A stretch of DNA of 23,291 nucleotides from Candidatus Tectimicrobiota bacterium (GCA_016190025.1 JACPRG010000069.1:1-23291), one strand, 5' to 3'. Positions 7,150 through 16,589 are shown, counted from the stretch's first letter. Numbers and translations: made by a program. Notes: a model not told the origin generated them from the sequence alone.

Positions 7150-7587
7150 TCAGCCCCCCATCCGCTCGGCGATGAGATAGGTCCCCGTCCCCTCGGCCAC
7201 CACCTCGCCGGCCTCGTTCACGGCCCTGCACGCCAGCCGGCCGATCCGGCCCCGCCGCTCGATGAGCCGCGATTCGACCTCCACGCGCGCGCCGATGGGC
7301 ACGGGGGACCGGTAGCGAATCTCCAGCCTCCCGGTGATGGCCTTGACGCCCCGCAGATAGAACCAGTTGGCCATGACGTCGTCCAGCACGGCGCCCAGGA
7401 TTCCGCCGTGAAGCCAGCCGTCATAGCCCTGGTGACGGCGGTCCGGGGTGAACCGGGTCCGGCAGACGTCTCCGTCCAGCTGGAAAGAGAGGTGAAGGCC
7501 GATGACGTTGTCCGGGCCGCAGACGAAGCAGTGGGAATTGGGGCGGGGGGTCTCCGCGGGCCCGGTCTTGGAGGGAGATTCGGGCAT
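7150..7587 (-). CDS. PaaI-type hotdog-fold thioesterase
   Basis: A 4HBT/PaaI-like acyl-CoA thioesterase: HCFVCGPDNVIGLHL near the N-terminus, the hallmark HGGILGAVLDDVMA containing the catalytic-type Asp, then GRLEIRYRSPVPIGARVEV and a Gly-Thr-rich final strand. It should hydrolyse an acyl- or aryl-CoA, substrate unknown. The start is uncertain: in-frame ATGs at 7611, 7599 and 7587 and a TTG at 7662 all lack a clear SD. ATG 7587 was chosen because it leaves only ~17 residues before the conserved CFVCG; residues upstream are Arg/Pro/Gly-rich. From 7587 the protein is 145 residues. A GC hairpin lies directly before ATG 7611. Confidence 0.8.
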   Translation of the reverse strand: MPESPSKTGPAETPRPNSHCFVCGPDNVIGLHLSFQLDGDVCRTRFTPDRRHQGYDGWLHGGILGAVLDDVMANWFYLRGVKAITGRLEIRYRSPVPIGARVEVESRLIERRGRIGRLACRAVNEAGEVVAEGTGTYLIAERMGG

Positions 7588-7610
7588 TGGGCCGGCCATT
7601 CGTCTGGGCA

Positions 7611-7632
7611 TCCGGCGGCGCGGGCCGCCGGA
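7611..7632 (-). other. Perfect 9-bp GC hairpin upstream of the thioesterase
   Basis: The bases form TCCGGCGGC / GCCGCCGGA with a four-base loop. A smaller 5-bp hairpin, AGACC-GGGGA-GGTCT, is adjacent at 7632-7646. No U-tract follows on the minus strand. The hairpin would occlude initiation at the ATG at 7611 and could act in RNA stability or attenuation between rplQ and the thioesterase. Confidence 0.45.
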
Positions 7633-7678
7633 GACCGGGGAGGTCTTCGAAGGGCCTGGCAAGAGAGGCGTCTCAGCC

Positions 7679-7717
7679 CCCTCTGCGCCGCGCGACGGAG
7701 GCCCGCGGCGGAGAGGG
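7679..7717 (-). terminator. Long GC-rich hairpin after rplQ, terminator-like but without U-tract
   Basis: Arms CCCTCT (7679-7684) plus CGCCGCG (7686-7692) pair with CGCGGCG (7704-7710) plus AGAGGG (7712-7717): 13 pairs interrupted by one mismatch, with an 11-base loop. It begins about 15 nt after the rplQ stop, where the alpha operon would normally end. The expected U-run is missing on the minus strand, so it may be a partial terminator, an RNA-processing or stability element, or may rely on other factors. Confidence 0.45.
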
Positions 7718-7731
7718 CCGGTGACGCGGAA

Positions 7732-8256
7732 TCAGGTTTCTTTCCCCTCTTCGCCGGCCTCCGCCTGGGAAGCCTCTTCGCGCTCTTCGGCCGGCTTCCC
7801 TTCGGTCTTTTTCGCCCGTCCCCTCAGGCGGTCCGCCAGACGCCTTCCGCGCCCGGTCTTGCGCGCCTTGGCCTGCGGCTGGGAAGCCGCGCCGCCAGCC
7901 TCCCGGTCCACCAGTTCGAGGTACGCCATCTCGGCGTTGTCGCCGGGCCTGGGGGAGAGGTGCAGGATGCGGGTGTAGCCGCCCGGACGCGCGGCGTACC
8001 GGGGCCCCAGGGTGTCGAACAATTTCCGGACCACGGCCGGGTCGCGGATAAAGGCCAGCGCCCGGCGGCGGGCGTGGAGGTCTCCCCGCTTGCCGAGGGT
8101 GATCATCCGTTCGGCGATCCGGCGGACCTCCTTCGCCTTCTGGCAGGTGGTCCGGATCCGCTCCTCCCCCAGGAGGGAGGTCACCATGTTGCGAAACATG
8201 GCGTTTCTGTGAGAGGTCGTCCGGCCCAGCTTGCGGCCGTCCATCCGGTGATACAT
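7732..8256 (-). CDS. rplQ: 50S ribosomal protein L17, with extended C-terminus
   Basis: L17 sits near the polypeptide exit tunnel of the large subunit. The N-terminus [20 protein letters not shown] and the internal [19 protein letters not shown] are diagnostic, and the core ends near residue 119 with AYLELVDR. Residues ~120-174 are an added tail, first basic ([11 protein letters not shown]) and then acidic ([17 protein letters not shown]), making 174 residues against 127 in E. coli. The gene follows rpoA by 40 nt, the usual end of the alpha operon. Confidence 0.95.
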   Translation of the reverse strand: MYHRMDGRKLGRTTSHRNAMFRNMVTSLLGEERIRTTCQKAKEVRRIAERMITLGKRGDLHARRRALAFIRDPAVVRKLFDTLGPRYAARPGGYTRILHLSPRPGDNAEMAYLELVDREAGGAASQPQAKARKTGRGRRLADRLRGRAKKTEGKPAEEREEASQAEAGEEGKET

Positions 8257-8296
8257 CTGAAGGGCTCCTTCCGGGTTGGGCTCGGTCGGGAGGAAG

Positions 8297-9292
8297 TTAG
8301 TGGTCGGAGCTCAGGATCGCCGGTTCCAGGTCGTCGAGCTTCATGCCCAAAGACAGACCCATCTCGTCCAGAATCTGCTTGATCTCGGTCAAGGACTTGC
8401 GGCCGAAGTTGCGGGTCTTGAGCATCTCCTGCTCGGTCTTCTGGACCAGCTCGTGGAGGGTCCGGATGTTGGCGTTCTTCAGGCAGTTGTAGGACCGGAC
8501 CGAAAGCTCCAGTTCGTCCACGCTCTTCTTCAGGTTCTCGATCAGCTTCCTCTTGTGCTCGTCTTCCCGGGTCTCTTCGACCTCCGGCTCCTCCTCGAAG
8601 TGGATGAAGATCTGCAGGTGGTCCTTGAGGTTCTTGGCGGCGTAGGAGACGGAATCCTCGGGGCTGATGCTCCCGTCGGTCCAGACCTCCAGGATCAGCT
8701 TGTCGTAATCGGTGGACCGGCCGACCCGGGTGTTCTCCACCTGGAAGTTCACCCGGCGGATGGGGGAGAACACGGCGTCCAGCGGGATGTACTGGGTCCC
8801 GAGGGAGTCGTCGGCGTTTCGCTCGGCGGGGACGTATCCCCGGCCCTTGCGGACGATGATCTCTCCCTCGAGCTTGCCTTCCTTCTGCAGCTGCGCCAGG
8901 TGCAGCTCGGGGTTGAGGAGGGTCACGCCGGCGTCAGTCTCCAGATCGCCCGCCGTCACCTCCTTGGGCCCCTTGACCTTGAGGCGGAGCTTGCGCGGCT
9001 CCTCGCCTTCCATCCGGAGGCGGACCTCCTTGAGGTTCAGCAGGATGTCGGCCACGTCCTCCACCACGCCCGACATGACGGAGAACTCGTGGTAAACCCC
9101 CTCCAACCGGACGGCCGTGATCGCCGCCCCCCGGACTGAAGACAGCAGCACCCTGCGCAGGGAGTTCCCGATGGTGATGCCGAACCCGCGCTCGAAGGGC
9201 TCGGCGACAAACCGGCCGTACGTGCCCGTGAGGGTGTCCCGGTCGACCTCGACCCACTTCGGTTTCTGAAAATCGGTCCACATCGCCTTCAT
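8297..9292 (-). CDS. rpoA: DNA-directed RNA polymerase subunit alpha
   Basis: The 331-residue product has both domains. The N-terminal assembly domain contains [20 protein letters not shown] and the conserved [19 protein letters not shown] charged linker follows, and the C-terminal promoter/activator-contact domain carries [17 protein letters not shown] and ARNFG-like [19 protein letters not shown] 9292 follows AAGGAG by 8 nt; an ATG three codons later is an alternative. It lies 61 nt after rpsD, the widest gap in the ribosomal part of the cluster. Confidence 0.97.
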   Translation of the reverse strand: MKAMWTDFQKPKWVEVDRDTLTGTYGRFVAEPFERGFGITIGNSLRRVLLSSVRGAAITAVRLEGVYHEFSVMSGVVEDVADILLNLKEVRLRMEGEEPRKLRLKVKGPKEVTAGDLETDAGVTLLNPELHLAQLQKEGKLEGEIIVRKGRGYVPAERNADDSLGTQYIPLDAVFSPIRRVNFQVENTRVGRSTDYDKLILEVWTDGSISPEDSVSYAAKNLKDHLQIFIHFEEEPEVEETREDEHKRKLIENLKKSVDELELSVRSYNCLKNANIRTLHELVQKTEQEMLKTRNFGRKSLTEIKQILDEMGLSLGMKLDDLEPAILSSDH

Positions 9293-9353
9293 TCACCGGA
9301 CTCCTTTTCCGGCGGCCAAAACGACTTCCTCCACCAGGAGCCCCCGCCGGGCC

Positions 9354-9992
9354 TCACTTGGAGTAAAACTCCACAATCAGCTGGTCCTCGAAAGGCAGAG
9401 TCATGTCCGCCCGTCTCGGCAACTCCTGCACCGTCGCCTTCACCTGGGCCGAGTCCACCGTCAGCCAGGACGGGATCCCCCGCTGCTCGGCGCGCTGGAC
9501 GGCCTCCTGGACGGGGATCAAGGTCTTGCTCTTGGGCTTGATCTCGACCACGTCACCCGCCTGGACCAGATAGGAGGGGATGTTGACCCGTTTCCCGTTG
9601 ACCAGGATGTGGTTGTGGCGGACCAGCTGCCGGGCCTGGTCCCGGGAGTTGGCGAAGCTGGCCCGGTGCACCACGTTGTCCAGCCGCCGCTCGAGGATCT
9701 CCATCAGCGCGTCGCCCGTCACGCCCTTTTTGCGGTCGGCCACCCGGAAGTAACGTTGGAACTGTCGCTCCAACACACCGTAGGTCCTTCTGACCCTCTG
9801 CTTTTCCCGGAGGTGAAGGGCGTAATCGGAGACCTTCCCCCGGCTCATTCCATGTTCTCCGGGGGCGTAGTTCCGCTTGCGGTTCCCTCCCTCGAAGGGG
9901 CATTTCTGGCCGATGCACCGCTCCCCCTTGAGGTAGAGCTTCATGCCTTCCCGCCGGCAGAGCCGGCACCTCGGTCCAATGTATCTGGCCAC
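9354..9992 (-). CDS. rpsD: 30S ribosomal protein S4 (zinc-binding form)
   Basis: A primary 16S rRNA-binding assembly protein. GTG 9992 gives VARYIGPRCRLC and 212 residues, near normal for S4, whereas the open frame continues upstream into non-conserved sequence. Cysteines 9, 12, 26 and 31 form the N-terminal zinc site of the C+ class. The S4 RNA-binding fold follows, with VLERQFQRYF, LERRLDNVVHRASFANSRDQARQLV and the RHNHILVNGKRVNIPSYLV segment. The stop of rpsK is 13 nt upstream. Confidence 0.96.
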   Translation of the reverse strand: MARYIGPRCRLCRREGMKLYLKGERCIGQKCPFEGGNRKRNYAPGEHGMSRGKVSDYALHLREKQRVRRTYGVLERQFQRYFRVADRKKGVTGDALMEILERRLDNVVHRASFANSRDQARQLVRHNHILVNGKRVNIPSYLVQAGDVVEIKPKSKTLIPVQEAVQRAEQRGIPSWLTVDSAQVKATVQELPRRADMTLPFEDQLIVEFYSK

Positions 9993-10005
9993 GACTCCCT
10001 CTCTC

Positions 10006-10401
10006 TCAGACCCTGCGCCGCTTTCTCGGGCGGCATCCGTTGTGGGGAATGGGGGTGACGTCCCGGATGAGGTTGATTTCGAGCCCTGCGGTCTGCAGCG
10101 CCCGGATCGCCGCCTCCCGGCCCGAGCCGGGCCCTTTGACATACACCTCCACCGTTTTCATGCCGTACTCCTGGGCTTTGCGCGCGGCGGTCTCGGCCGC
10201 CGAGGTCGCCGCGAAGGGCGTCCCCTTGCGAGAGCCTTTGAACCCGAGCGCCCCGGCGCTCGCCCAGGCCACCGTGTTGCCCGAAACGTCGGTGATGGTG
10301 ATGATGGTGTTGTTGAAGGTGGACTGGATGTGGGCGATCCCCTTTCCGATGACCTTGCGCTCTCTCTTGCGCCGGCCGGTTCCCTTCTCCCGCTTGGCCA
10401 T
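10006..10401 (-). CDS. rpsK: 30S ribosomal protein S11
   Basis: Platform protein of the small subunit. The 131-residue product has the conserved [41 protein letters not shown] and the basic end [13 protein letters not shown] 10401 follows AAGGGGA with 7 nt spacing. It sits between rpsM and rpsD as in the classical alpha operon. Confidence 0.97.
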   Translation of the reverse strand: MAKREKGTGRRKRERKVIGKGIAHIQSTFNNTIITITDVSGNTVAWASAGALGFKGSRKGTPFAATSAAETAARKAQEYGMKTVEVYVKGPGSGREAAIRALQTAGLEINLIRDVTPIPHNGCRPRKRRRV

Positions 10402-10413
10402 GCCCGATTCCCC

Positions 10414-10782
10414 TTACTTCTTCCTTCCGCCGATGGCCCGCCGGGGCCCCTTGCGCGTCCGGGCATTGGTGTGGGTCCGCTGGCCCCGGACGGGAAGGCC
10501 CCGCCTGTGGCGCAATCCGCGGTACGATCCGATGTCCATGAGGCGCTTGACGTTCTGGGAGACCTCCCGGCGCAGGTCGCCCTCGATCCGGTAGTTCCGC
10601 TCGATGATCTCGCGCAGGCGGCTGATCTCCGCCTCGCTCAGGTTCCGCACCCGGACGTTGGGGTCCATCCCCGCCTCGCGGATGATCCGGTTGGAGGTCA
10701 CGCGGCCGATCCCGTAGATGTAGGTCAGCGCAACCTCCAGACGCTTCTCGTTGGGAATTTCCACGCCGCCGACGCGCGCCAT
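10414..10782 (-). CDS. rpsM: 30S ribosomal protein S13
   Basis: Head protein contacting the P-site tRNA and L5. The 122 residues begin [20 protein letters not shown], contain the helix-hairpin [11 protein letters not shown], and end with the basic tail [20 protein letters not shown]. Start is ATG 10782, and rpmJ ends 21 nt upstream. Confidence 0.97.
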   Translation of the reverse strand: MARVGGVEIPNEKRLEVALTYIYGIGRVTSNRIIREAGMDPNVRVRNLSEAEISRLREIIERNYRIEGDLRREVSQNVKRLMDIGSYRGLRHRRGLPVRGQRTHTNARTRKGPRRAIGGRKK

Positions 10783-10803
10783 TTTCGCCCCTTCCTTGCG
10801 CGT

Positions 10804-10917
10804 TTAGCCCTGCCGCTGCTTGTGCTTGGGGTTTTCGCAGATAACCCGGAGCACCCCCTTGCGGCGAATCACCTTGCACTTGGGACAGATCTTCTTGACC
10901 GAGGACCGCACCTTCAT
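10804..10917 (-). CDS. rpmJ: 50S ribosomal protein L36 (zinc-binding form)
   Basis: A 37-residue gene read on the minus strand from ATG 10917 to TAA 10804: [20 protein letters not shown] and onward, ending KHKQRQG. C11, C14, C27 and H32 form the standard zinc ribbon of the C+ type. It fills the gap between infA (15 nt) and rpsM (21 nt) exactly as in many bacterial operons. Confidence 0.97.
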   Translation of the reverse strand: MKVRSSVKKICPKCKVIRRKGVLRVICENPKHKQRQG

Positions 10918-10932
10918 GGCTTCGCCTCCGTC

Positions 10933-11151
10933 CTATTTGTACCGATACGTGATCCGGCCCCGGGTCAGGTCGTACGGCGAGAGCTCCAGCTTGACCCGGT
11001 CGCCCGGAAGAATCCGGATGAAATGCATTCTCATCTTCCCCGAGACGTGGGCCAGCACCTTGTGGCCGTTCTCGAGCTCCACGCGGAACATGGCGTTCGG
11101 CAGCGGCTCGACCACGGTGCCCTCGACCTCAATCGCCTCTTCCTTGGGCAT
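10933..11151 (-). CDS. infA: Translation initiation factor IF-1
   Basis: IF-1 occupies the A site during initiation. ATG 11151 gives [20 protein letters not shown] and a 72-residue OB-fold protein ending in [11 protein letters not shown], exactly the family length. GGAGG lies 6 nt upstream, while the longer open frame is not conserved. The start lies inside the end of map: the two genes overlap by 23 nt (11129-11151) in different frames, implying coupled translation. Confidence 0.97.
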   Translation of the reverse strand: MPKEEAIEVEGTVVEPLPNAMFRVELENGHKVLAHVSGKMRMHFIRILPGDRVKLELSPYDLTRGRITYRYK

Positions 11152-11950
11152 CCTCTCCCTCCGTCGGGTCCACCCCCCGGGTGAGGACCTCGGCGCCGTC
11201 CTCCGTGACCACGATGATGTGCTCGAAGTGGGCCGACAGGCTCCCATCGGCGGTCACCACCGTCCACTGGTCCTCCAACTCTTTCACGTCCGGCCCGCCC
11301 ACGTTGAGCATGGGCTCAATGGCCAGGGCCATTCCCTCGCGCAGCCTGGGCCCCCATCCCGGGGACCCGAAGTTCGGCACCTGGGGCTCCTCGTGGAGGC
11401 TCCGCCCGATCCCGTGGCCGGTGTACTTGCGGACGACCGAGTAGCCGCGGCCTTCGGCGAGCGTCTGGATGGCGTGCGAGATGTCCCGGAGGTACCCGCC
11501 CGCCACCGCGTGGCGGATGCCCTCCTCCAGGACCTCCCGCGTCGTCGAAAGCAGCCGCCCGGCCTCCTCCGAGACCCGGCCCACCGGCACGGTGACCGCG
11601 CAGTCTCCGTAATACCCGTCCACCCGGACGCCCACGTCCAGGCTGATGATGTCCCCCTCGCGCAGTCTCCGGTTCGAGGGGACGCCGTGGACGACCTGCT
11701 CGTTCACCGACGTGCACAGGCAGGCGGGGAACGGGTTGGGCCCCTTGGGGTATCCCTTGAAGGCCGGCTCCGCTCCGGTCTGCCGGATCAGGGACTCGGC
11801 CAGGTCGTCCAACTCTCGGGTCGTCACGCCGGGGGCCGCCGCCTCCGCCACCCGCCGGAGCACCTGGGCCACGATCCGGTTGCTGACCCTCAGCTTTTCG
11901 ACCTCCCGCGGCGACTTCAGCTCGATCCGGCGCTCACTCAACGAATCCAA
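11129..11950 (-). CDS. map: Methionine aminopeptidase, type I
   Basis: Removes the N-terminal Met from nascent proteins. The metal ligands are all present at the usual spacing: D105, D116, H179, E212 and E243, plus H88 in VVHGVP. The 273-residue product starts at TTG 11950, one base after the adk stop, with AGGGG about 6 nt upstream inside adk; [12 protein letters not shown] then matches the family. The C-terminal ~15 residues ([14 protein letters not shown]) extend past the core and overlap infA. Confidence 0.94.
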   Translation of the reverse strand: MDSLSERRIELKSPREVEKLRVSNRIVAQVLRRVAEAAAPGVTTRELDDLAESLIRQTGAEPAFKGYPKGPNPFPACLCTSVNEQVVHGVPSNRRLREGDIISLDVGVRVDGYYGDCAVTVPVGRVSEEAGRLLSTTREVLEEGIRHAVAGGYLRDISHAIQTLAEGRGYSVVRKYTGHGIGRSLHEEPQVPNFGSPGWGPRLREGMALAIEPMLNVGGPDVKELEDQWTVVTADGSLSAHFEHIIVVTEDGAEVLTRGVDPTEGEDAQGRGD

Positions 11951-11951
11951 C

Positions 11952-12551
11952 TCAGGCCCCTGAGATCCTGGCCCGCGTCCCCGAGGCGTTCTCCGTCATG
12001 AAGCCCGCCAAGGCGGTCTGAATCCTCTCCGTGATCTCTTCCACCGTCCCCACGCCGGGAACCTCGAGGAGCTTTCCGCGGTCCCGGTAGAAGCGGGTCA
12101 GGGGCTCGGTCTCCTTCCGGAAGACCTTCAGCCGGTTGCGGATGACCTTCTCGCTGTCGTCGTCCCTTCCGCGGCCCGCCATCCGCCGGACAACCTCCTC
12201 CTCTTCCACCAACAGGCTCACCACGGCGTCGACGGCCTGGCCCCTTTTGTTCAGGGATTCCTCGAGCGCCCGGGCCTGGGCGAGAGTCCTCGGAAACCCG
12301 TCCAGCAGGAATCCGCCGGCGCAATCCGCCTGGGAGAGCCGCTCCTCCACCACCCGGGTCATGACCTCGTCCGGGACGAGCGCCCCCCGGTCCATGTACT
12401 CCTTGGCCTTGCGGCCCGTCGGCGTCCCGCCCCGGACGGCCTCCCGCAGCATGTCCCCCGTGGAGACCTGGGGCAGGCCCCACGCCTTGCAAAGCCGCGC
12501 CGCCTGGGTCCCCTTCCCCGAGCCGGGGGGGCCGAAGAGGATGATCCGCAT
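11952..12551 (-). CDS. adk: Adenylate kinase, short-LID form
   Basis: Interconverts ATP + AMP and 2 ADP. Residues 7-15 GPPGSGKGT are the P-loop; STGDMLR (30-36) and DGFPRT (84-89) bind AMP. The LID is the short type: RMAGRGRDDDSEKVIRNRL runs straight through, without the ~27-residue insertion or zinc cysteines seen in the long form. Length is 199 residues, including a non-conserved C-terminal stretch TENASGTRARISGA. ATG 12551 lies 8 nt after the secY stop; the frame open upstream is a shadow of secY. Confidence 0.95.
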   Translation of the reverse strand: MRIILFGPPGSGKGTQAARLCKAWGLPQVSTGDMLREAVRGGTPTGRKAKEYMDRGALVPDEVMTRVVEERLSQADCAGGFLLDGFPRTLAQARALEESLNKRGQAVDAVVSLLVEEEEVVRRMAGRGRDDDSEKVIRNRLKVFRKETEPLTRFYRDRGKLLEVPGVGTVEEITERIQTALAGFMTENASGTRARISGA

Positions 12552-12559
12552 CGCCTCCC

Positions 12560-13870
12560 TCAGCCGTGCCGGCCCTTCAGGCGGGCCCGCCGGATGAACC
12601 CCTCGTAGTGCCGCATCACCAGGTGGGACTCGATCTGCTGCATGGTGTCCATCGCCACTCCCACCACGATGAGCAGCGCCGTGCCCCCGAAGAAGAACGG
12701 CACGTTCAAGAACTGGATCAGATAGGTGGGCAGGATGACCACGAAGGACAGGTAGATCGCCCCCACGAAAGTCAGCCGGGTCAGGATCCGCTCGATGTAC
12801 TCGGAGGTCCGCTTTCCCGGCCGGATCCCCGGGACGAACCCCCCGTACTTCTTCATGTTGTCGGCCACGTCCACCGGGTTGAAGATGATGGACGTGTAGA
12901 AGTAGCAAAAGAAGAAAATGAGGACGATGGTCACGAGGCTGTAGAACACGGTCCCCGGCGACAGGGTCTGGGCGACGGCCTGCATCCAGGGGTGATCGAT
13001 GAACTGGGTGACGGTGGTCGGAAACACGATCAGCGAGGACGCGAAGATGGGCGGGATCACGCCGGAGGTGTTGATCTTGAGCGGCAGGTGCGTGCTCTGC
13101 CCGCCCATCATCTTGCGCCCGACCACCCGCTTGGCGTACTGGACGGGGATCCGCCGCTGTCCGGCCTCCATGAAGACGATGCCCGCCACCACCGCCAGCA
13201 TCATGACCAGGACGCCGAGCATCACCAGGGGCTGGAGCTCGCGCTGCCCCATGAGCCGGAAGGTGTCGAAAACGGCCGACGGAAGCCCCGCCACGATCCC
13301 GGCGAAGATGATGAGGGAGATGCCGTTGCCGACGCCGCGCTCGGTGATCTGCTCGCCCAGCCACATGAGGAACGCCGTCCCGCTCGTCAGGGTGAGGACC
13401 GTCAGCAGCCGGAAGCTCCAGCCGGGGAAGGCCACGATGGGCGCCCCCGAGGGGCTCTGCATGCTCTCCAGGCCGATGCTGATGCCCATCCCCTGAATGA
13501 CGCTCAGGATCACCGTCCCGTACCGGGTGTACTGGGTGATCTTCTTGCGCCCGGCCTCCCCCTCCTTTTTCAGCTTCGCCAGGTAGGGGACGACGACCGT
13601 CAGGAGCTCCAGGATGATGGAGGCGCTGATGTAGGGCATGATCCCCAGGGCGAAGATCGCCATCTGGCTCAAGGCACCCCCGGAGAACAGGTCGAAAAAG
13701 CTCAGCATCGAGCTCGCCCGGGTCTGGAAGAACTCCGACAGGGCGCGGCCGTCCACCCCCGGCGTCGGGATGTGCACACCGACGCGGTAGACCGCCAGCA
13801 GCCCGACGGTGTAGAGGATCCGCTGCTTCAGCTCGGGGATTTTGATGATGTTCTGGACGTTTCCGATCAC
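12560..13870 (-). CDS. secY: Protein translocase subunit SecY
   Basis: The central channel of the Sec translocon in the inner membrane, with an expected ten transmembrane helices. The 436-residue product shows [54 protein letters not shown], the cytoplasmic [20 protein letters not shown] and PADVADN-like [19 protein letters not shown]. Start GTG 13870 overlaps the rplO stop as GTGA, so translation is probably coupled; the SD is weak. Confidence 0.96.
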   Translation of the reverse strand: MIGNVQNIIKIPELKQRILYTVGLLAVYRVGVHIPTPGVDGRALSEFFQTRASSMLSFFDLFSGGALSQMAIFALGIMPYISASIILELLTVVVPYLAKLKKEGEAGRKKITQYTRYGTVILSVIQGMGISIGLESMQSPSGAPIVAFPGWSFRLLTVLTLTSGTAFLMWLGEQITERGVGNGISLIIFAGIVAGLPSAVFDTFRLMGQRELQPLVMLGVLVMMLAVVAGIVFMEAGQRRIPVQYAKRVVGRKMMGGQSTHLPLKINTSGVIPPIFASSLIVFPTTVTQFIDHPWMQAVAQTLSPGTVFYSLVTIVLIFFFCYFYTSIIFNPVDVADNMKKYGGFVPGIRPGKRTSEYIERILTRLTFVGAIYLSFVVILPTYLIQFLNVPFFFGGTALLIVVGVAMDTMQQIESHLVMRHYEGFIRRARLKGRHG

Positions 13871-14313
13871 CCGCCGCTCACCACCGCCCGGCCACCGGCC
13901 GCTTCAATCTTGGATCGGGCCGACTCGCTGAACCCGTGGGCTTCCACCGTGAGGGCCACCGGCAGGTCGCCGTCGCCGAGGACCTTCACCCCGTCCCGCC
14001 GCCCCTTGACGAGGCCCATCTGGCGCAAAAGCGCCTCGTCCACGCGCGTGCCGGCCGGAAGTCTTGCCAAGTCCCTCACGTTCACCACCGCGTAGTTCTT
14101 CTTGAACAGATTGGTGAAGCCCCGCTTGGGGATGCGCCGCTGAAGGGGCATCTGCCCGCCCTCGAACCAGGGCTGGACGTGCCCGCCCGACCGGGCTTTT
14201 TGCCCCTTGTGGCCCTTGCCGGCGGTCTTGCCCCTTCCCGATCCGGGCCCGCGGCCGACCCGCCGGCTCTCTCGCCTCGCCCCCTTCGGGGGTTTCAGGC
14301 CTTCCAGTCCCAT
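13867..14313 (-). CDS. rplO: 50S ribosomal protein L15
   Basis: A late-assembling large-subunit protein. The 148-residue product has the Gly/Arg-rich [20 protein letters not shown] and [22 protein letters not shown] 14313 overlaps the rpmD stop by one base (TGATG), and its own stop overlaps secY. Confidence 0.97.
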   Translation of the reverse strand: MGLEGLKPPKGARRESRRVGRGPGSGRGKTAGKGHKGQKARSGGHVQPWFEGGQMPLQRRIPKRGFTNLFKKNYAVVNVRDLARLPAGTRVDEALLRQMGLVKGRRDGVKVLGDGDLPVALTVEAHGFSESARSKIEAAGGRAVVSGG

Positions 14314-14498
14314 CAGGGCGCCTCTTCCACTTTGACCATGTGTTGCACCTTGGCCACCATGCCTCGGATGGCCGGCGTGTCTTCCCGGATCACCGATCGC
14401 CCCAGCTTCCTCAGCCCCAGTCCGCGGAGCACCCTGTGCTGACTTTCCTGGCGCCCGATGGGGCTCGACGTCAAGGTGATCTTGATTTTTTTCCCCAT
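14313..14498 (-). CDS. rpmD: 50S ribosomal protein L30
   Basis: A 61-residue protein with [20 protein letters not shown] and [20 protein letters not shown], the signature of bacterial L30. ATG 14498 follows GGGAGAA by ~7 nt. It is flanked by rpsE and rplO in the standard order. Confidence 0.97.
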   Translation of the reverse strand: MGKKIKITLTSSPIGRQESQHRVLRGLGLRKLGRSVIREDTPAIRGMVAKVQHMVKVEEAP

Positions 14499-14512
14499 GC
14501 CGGACTTCTCCC

Positions 14513-15043
14513 TCAGACCATGCGGGCCTGGAGCTCTTCGGGGGTGAGAGTCCGGGTTCGGCCCACCTCGGCGGGGCTCCGCAGTTGGCGAAGCCCCTCC
14601 AGGGTGGCCTTGGCCACGTTGTGGGGGCTGTCGGACCCCAGCGACTTGGTGAGGGCGTCTTTGACCCCGACGACCTCCAGGATGGCCCGGACGGCCCCCC
14701 CGGCGATGAGGCCCGTCCCCTTCGAGGCGGGCTTCAGCAGGACCATCCCTTTGCCGAAGTGGCCCTTCACCTCGTGGGGGATGGTGGTGCCGTCCAAGGG
14801 GACGCTCACCATGGAGCGCTTGGCCCTCTCAATGGCCTTGGCGATGGCGTCCGGCACCAACTTGGCCTTGCCCAGGGCCACGCCCACCCGGCCGTTGCGG
14901 TCCCCCACGGTCACCAGGGCGCTGAAGCTGAACCGCCTTCCGCCCTTGACCACCTTGGCCACCCGGTTCACGAAGATGATCTTGTCGGCGATCTCTTTGT
15001 CGCCGGCCTTCTCTGGACCTCGCTGAGGACCTCGCTGATTCAA
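14513..15043 (-). CDS. rpsE: 30S ribosomal protein S5
   Basis: Contributes to decoding fidelity and mRNA unwinding at the entry site. Conserved segments are [53 protein letters not shown] and [15 protein letters not shown]. The 176-residue frame starts at TTG 15043, which overlaps the rplR stop as TTGA; AGGGGG lies ~7 nt upstream. No ATG exists before the conserved region, so a TTG start is the best reading. Confidence 0.95.
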   Translation of the reverse strand: MNQRGPQRGPEKAGDKEIADKIIFVNRVAKVVKGGRRFSFSALVTVGDRNGRVGVALGKAKLVPDAIAKAIERAKRSMVSVPLDGTTIPHEVKGHFGKGMVLLKPASKGTGLIAGGAVRAILEVVGVKDALTKSLGSDSPHNVAKATLEGLRQLRSPAEVGRTRTLTPEELQARMV

Positions 15044-15408
15044 AACCGGACCCCCTGTTCTCGGACCGCCCCGGCCAGGGCCGCCACCCGGCCGTGATAG
15101 AGGTAGCCGTTGCGGTCGAAGGCAACCGCCTCAATGCCGAGGCCCTTGGCGGCGGCGCCCAGGATCTTGCCCACCAGCTGTGCGGCGTCCACATCCCCGC
15201 CGCCCTTTCCGCCCCGCTCGCGGAAGGCGGGGGAAAGGCTCGAGGCCGAGGCCAGGGTGCACCCCCGGACGTCATCGATGATCTGCGCGTAGATGTGCTT
15301 GGAACTCTTAAAGACGCTCAAACGGGGCCTCTGCGGCGTCCCGAAGATCTTCGTCCGGACCCGCCTGGCCCGTTTCTTTCTGGCCTCCTTCCGTCCCAGC
15401 CGCGCCAT
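15040..15408 (-). CDS. rplR: 50S ribosomal protein L18
   Basis: Binds 5S rRNA in the central protuberance. The 122-residue product contains [29 protein letters not shown] and the C-terminal [21 protein letters not shown] 15408 lies 2 nt after the rplF stop. Confidence 0.97.
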   Translation of the reverse strand: MARLGRKEARKKRARRVRTKIFGTPQRPRLSVFKSSKHIYAQIIDDVRGCTLASASSLSPAFRERGGKGGGDVDAAQLVGKILGAAAKGLGIEAVAFDRNGYLYHGRVAALAGAVREQGVRF

Positions 15409-15410
15409 CC

Positions 15411-15956
15411 CTACTTCACTCCCGTCTTGCCGGCCTTGCGGCGGACTTTCTCCCCGAGGTACCGCACGCCCTTGCCCTTGTAGGGCTCCGGCTTGCGGAA
15501 CCGGCGGATGTCCGCGGCCGTCTGGCCGACCCGCTCCTTGTTGATCCCGCGAACGACGATGACGTTGCGGTTCTGCGCGTCCACGGCCACCTCGACGCCC
15601 TCGTCGGCCTCATACACGATGGGATGGGAGTAGCCCAGGTGCAGGGTCAGTTTTTTCCCCTGGACGGCGGCCCGGTAGCCCAACCCCACCATCTCGAGCC
15701 GTTTCTCGAATCCCTCGGTCACCCCCCGGATCATGTTGGCGACCAGGGTGCGGGTGAGGCCGTGAAGGGCCCGGTTCCGCCGGGCGTCCCCGCCCCGGTC
15801 GATCCGCAGCTGGCCCTGTTCTTGGACGACCTTCATCAGGGGATGGAGGTCCCGCGAAAGAACGCCCTTGGGCCCCTTCACCTCAATCCGGCTCCCCTCC
15901 AGCTTCACCTCCACGCCGGGGGGGCAGGGGATCGCTTTTCTACCGACGCGCGACAT
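15411..15956 (-). CDS. rplF: 50S ribosomal protein L6
   Basis: A large-subunit protein near the factor-binding site. The 181-residue product begins [17 protein letters not shown] and shows the duplicated fold, with [18 protein letters not shown] and the signature [15 protein letters not shown] near the end. Start is ATG 15956; rpsH ends 6 nt upstream. Confidence 0.97.
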   Translation of the reverse strand: MSRVGRKAIPCPPGVEVKLEGSRIEVKGPKGVLSRDLHPLMKVVQEQGQLRIDRGGDARRNRALHGLTRTLVANMIRGVTEGFEKRLEMVGLGYRAAVQGKKLTLHLGYSHPIVYEADEGVEVAVDAQNRNVIVVRGINKERVGQTAADIRRFRKPEPYKGKGVRYLGEKVRRKAGKTGVK

Positions 15957-15962
15957 GATTCC

Positions 15963-16361
15963 TCACAAGATCTCGCAGAGAACCTCGCCGCCGACGCCCA
16001 GCCTGCGGGCTTCGTGGTCGGTCACGACCCCTTTGGAGGTGGACAGGATGTAGACCCCCAGGCCGCTGGCGACCTTTCCGATCTCCCCACAGCCCACGTA
16101 GATCCGGCGTCCGGGCGAGCTGACGCGTTTCAGCATGCGGGGGACGGGCCCCTTGAGGTCCACCGGGCGCAGGTCCACCTCCAGGACGCCCTGCTTGTCG
16201 TCCTCGATCCAGCGGTACCCTACAATGTAGCCCTCGCGCTGGAGGACGTCCACGATGGCCCGCTTGAGCTTTGAGCCGGGGACCCGCACCTGGGTGTGCT
16301 TGGCCTGCAGGGCGTTGCGGATCCGGGTCAGCAGATCGGCGATGGGGTCGGTCATGCTCAT
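15963..16361 (-). CDS. rpsH: 30S ribosomal protein S8
   Basis: A primary 16S rRNA-binding protein. The 132-residue product has [15 protein letters not shown] near the start and [20 protein letters not shown] before the end. ATG 16361 is used; ATG 16355, two codons later, is equally possible. In some bacteria S8 autoregulates the spc operon, but no operator was identified here. Confidence 0.97.
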   Translation of the reverse strand: MSMTDPIADLLTRIRNALQAKHTQVRVPGSKLKRAIVDVLQREGYIVGYRWIEDDKQGVLEVDLRPVDLKGPVPRMLKRVSSPGRRIYVGCGEIGKVASGLGVYILSTSKGVVTDHEARRLGVGGEVLCEIL

Positions 16362-16380
16362 TCGGCGTCCTCCCCCCGCC

Positions 16381-16566
16381 TCACCAACTCGACTTCACCA
16401 CCCCGGGGATCTCTCCCCGGAGGGCGAGCAGCCGGAAGCAGATCCGGCACATCGCGAACCTTCTCAGATAGCCCCTGGGCCGTCCGCACAGCTTGCACCG
16501 GTTGTGGGAGCGGACCTTGAACTTGGGCTTGCGCTGGGCCTTGATCACCAGTGATTTTTTGGCCAC
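16381..16566 (-). CDS. rpsN: 30S ribosomal protein S14, type Z (zinc-binding)
   Basis: A 61-residue short S14. C24, C27, C40 and C43 ([12 protein letters not shown] and CRICFR around a 12-residue loop) form the zinc site, and the end [15 protein letters not shown] is diagnostic. Start is GTG 16566, with GGGAGAG just upstream; the open frame before it is not conserved. Confidence 0.96.
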   Translation of the reverse strand: MAKKSLVIKAQRKPKFKVRSHNRCKLCGRPRGYLRRFAMCRICFRLLALRGEIPGVVKSSW

Positions 16567-16589
16567 ATCTCTCTCCCAACGAGCACCCC

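Noticed and set aside
6031..8382. Long plus-strand open frame opposite ald, thioesterase and rplQ
   Set aside because: Antisense to three recognised genes; low-complexity His/Gly/Pro/Arg composition and no domain.
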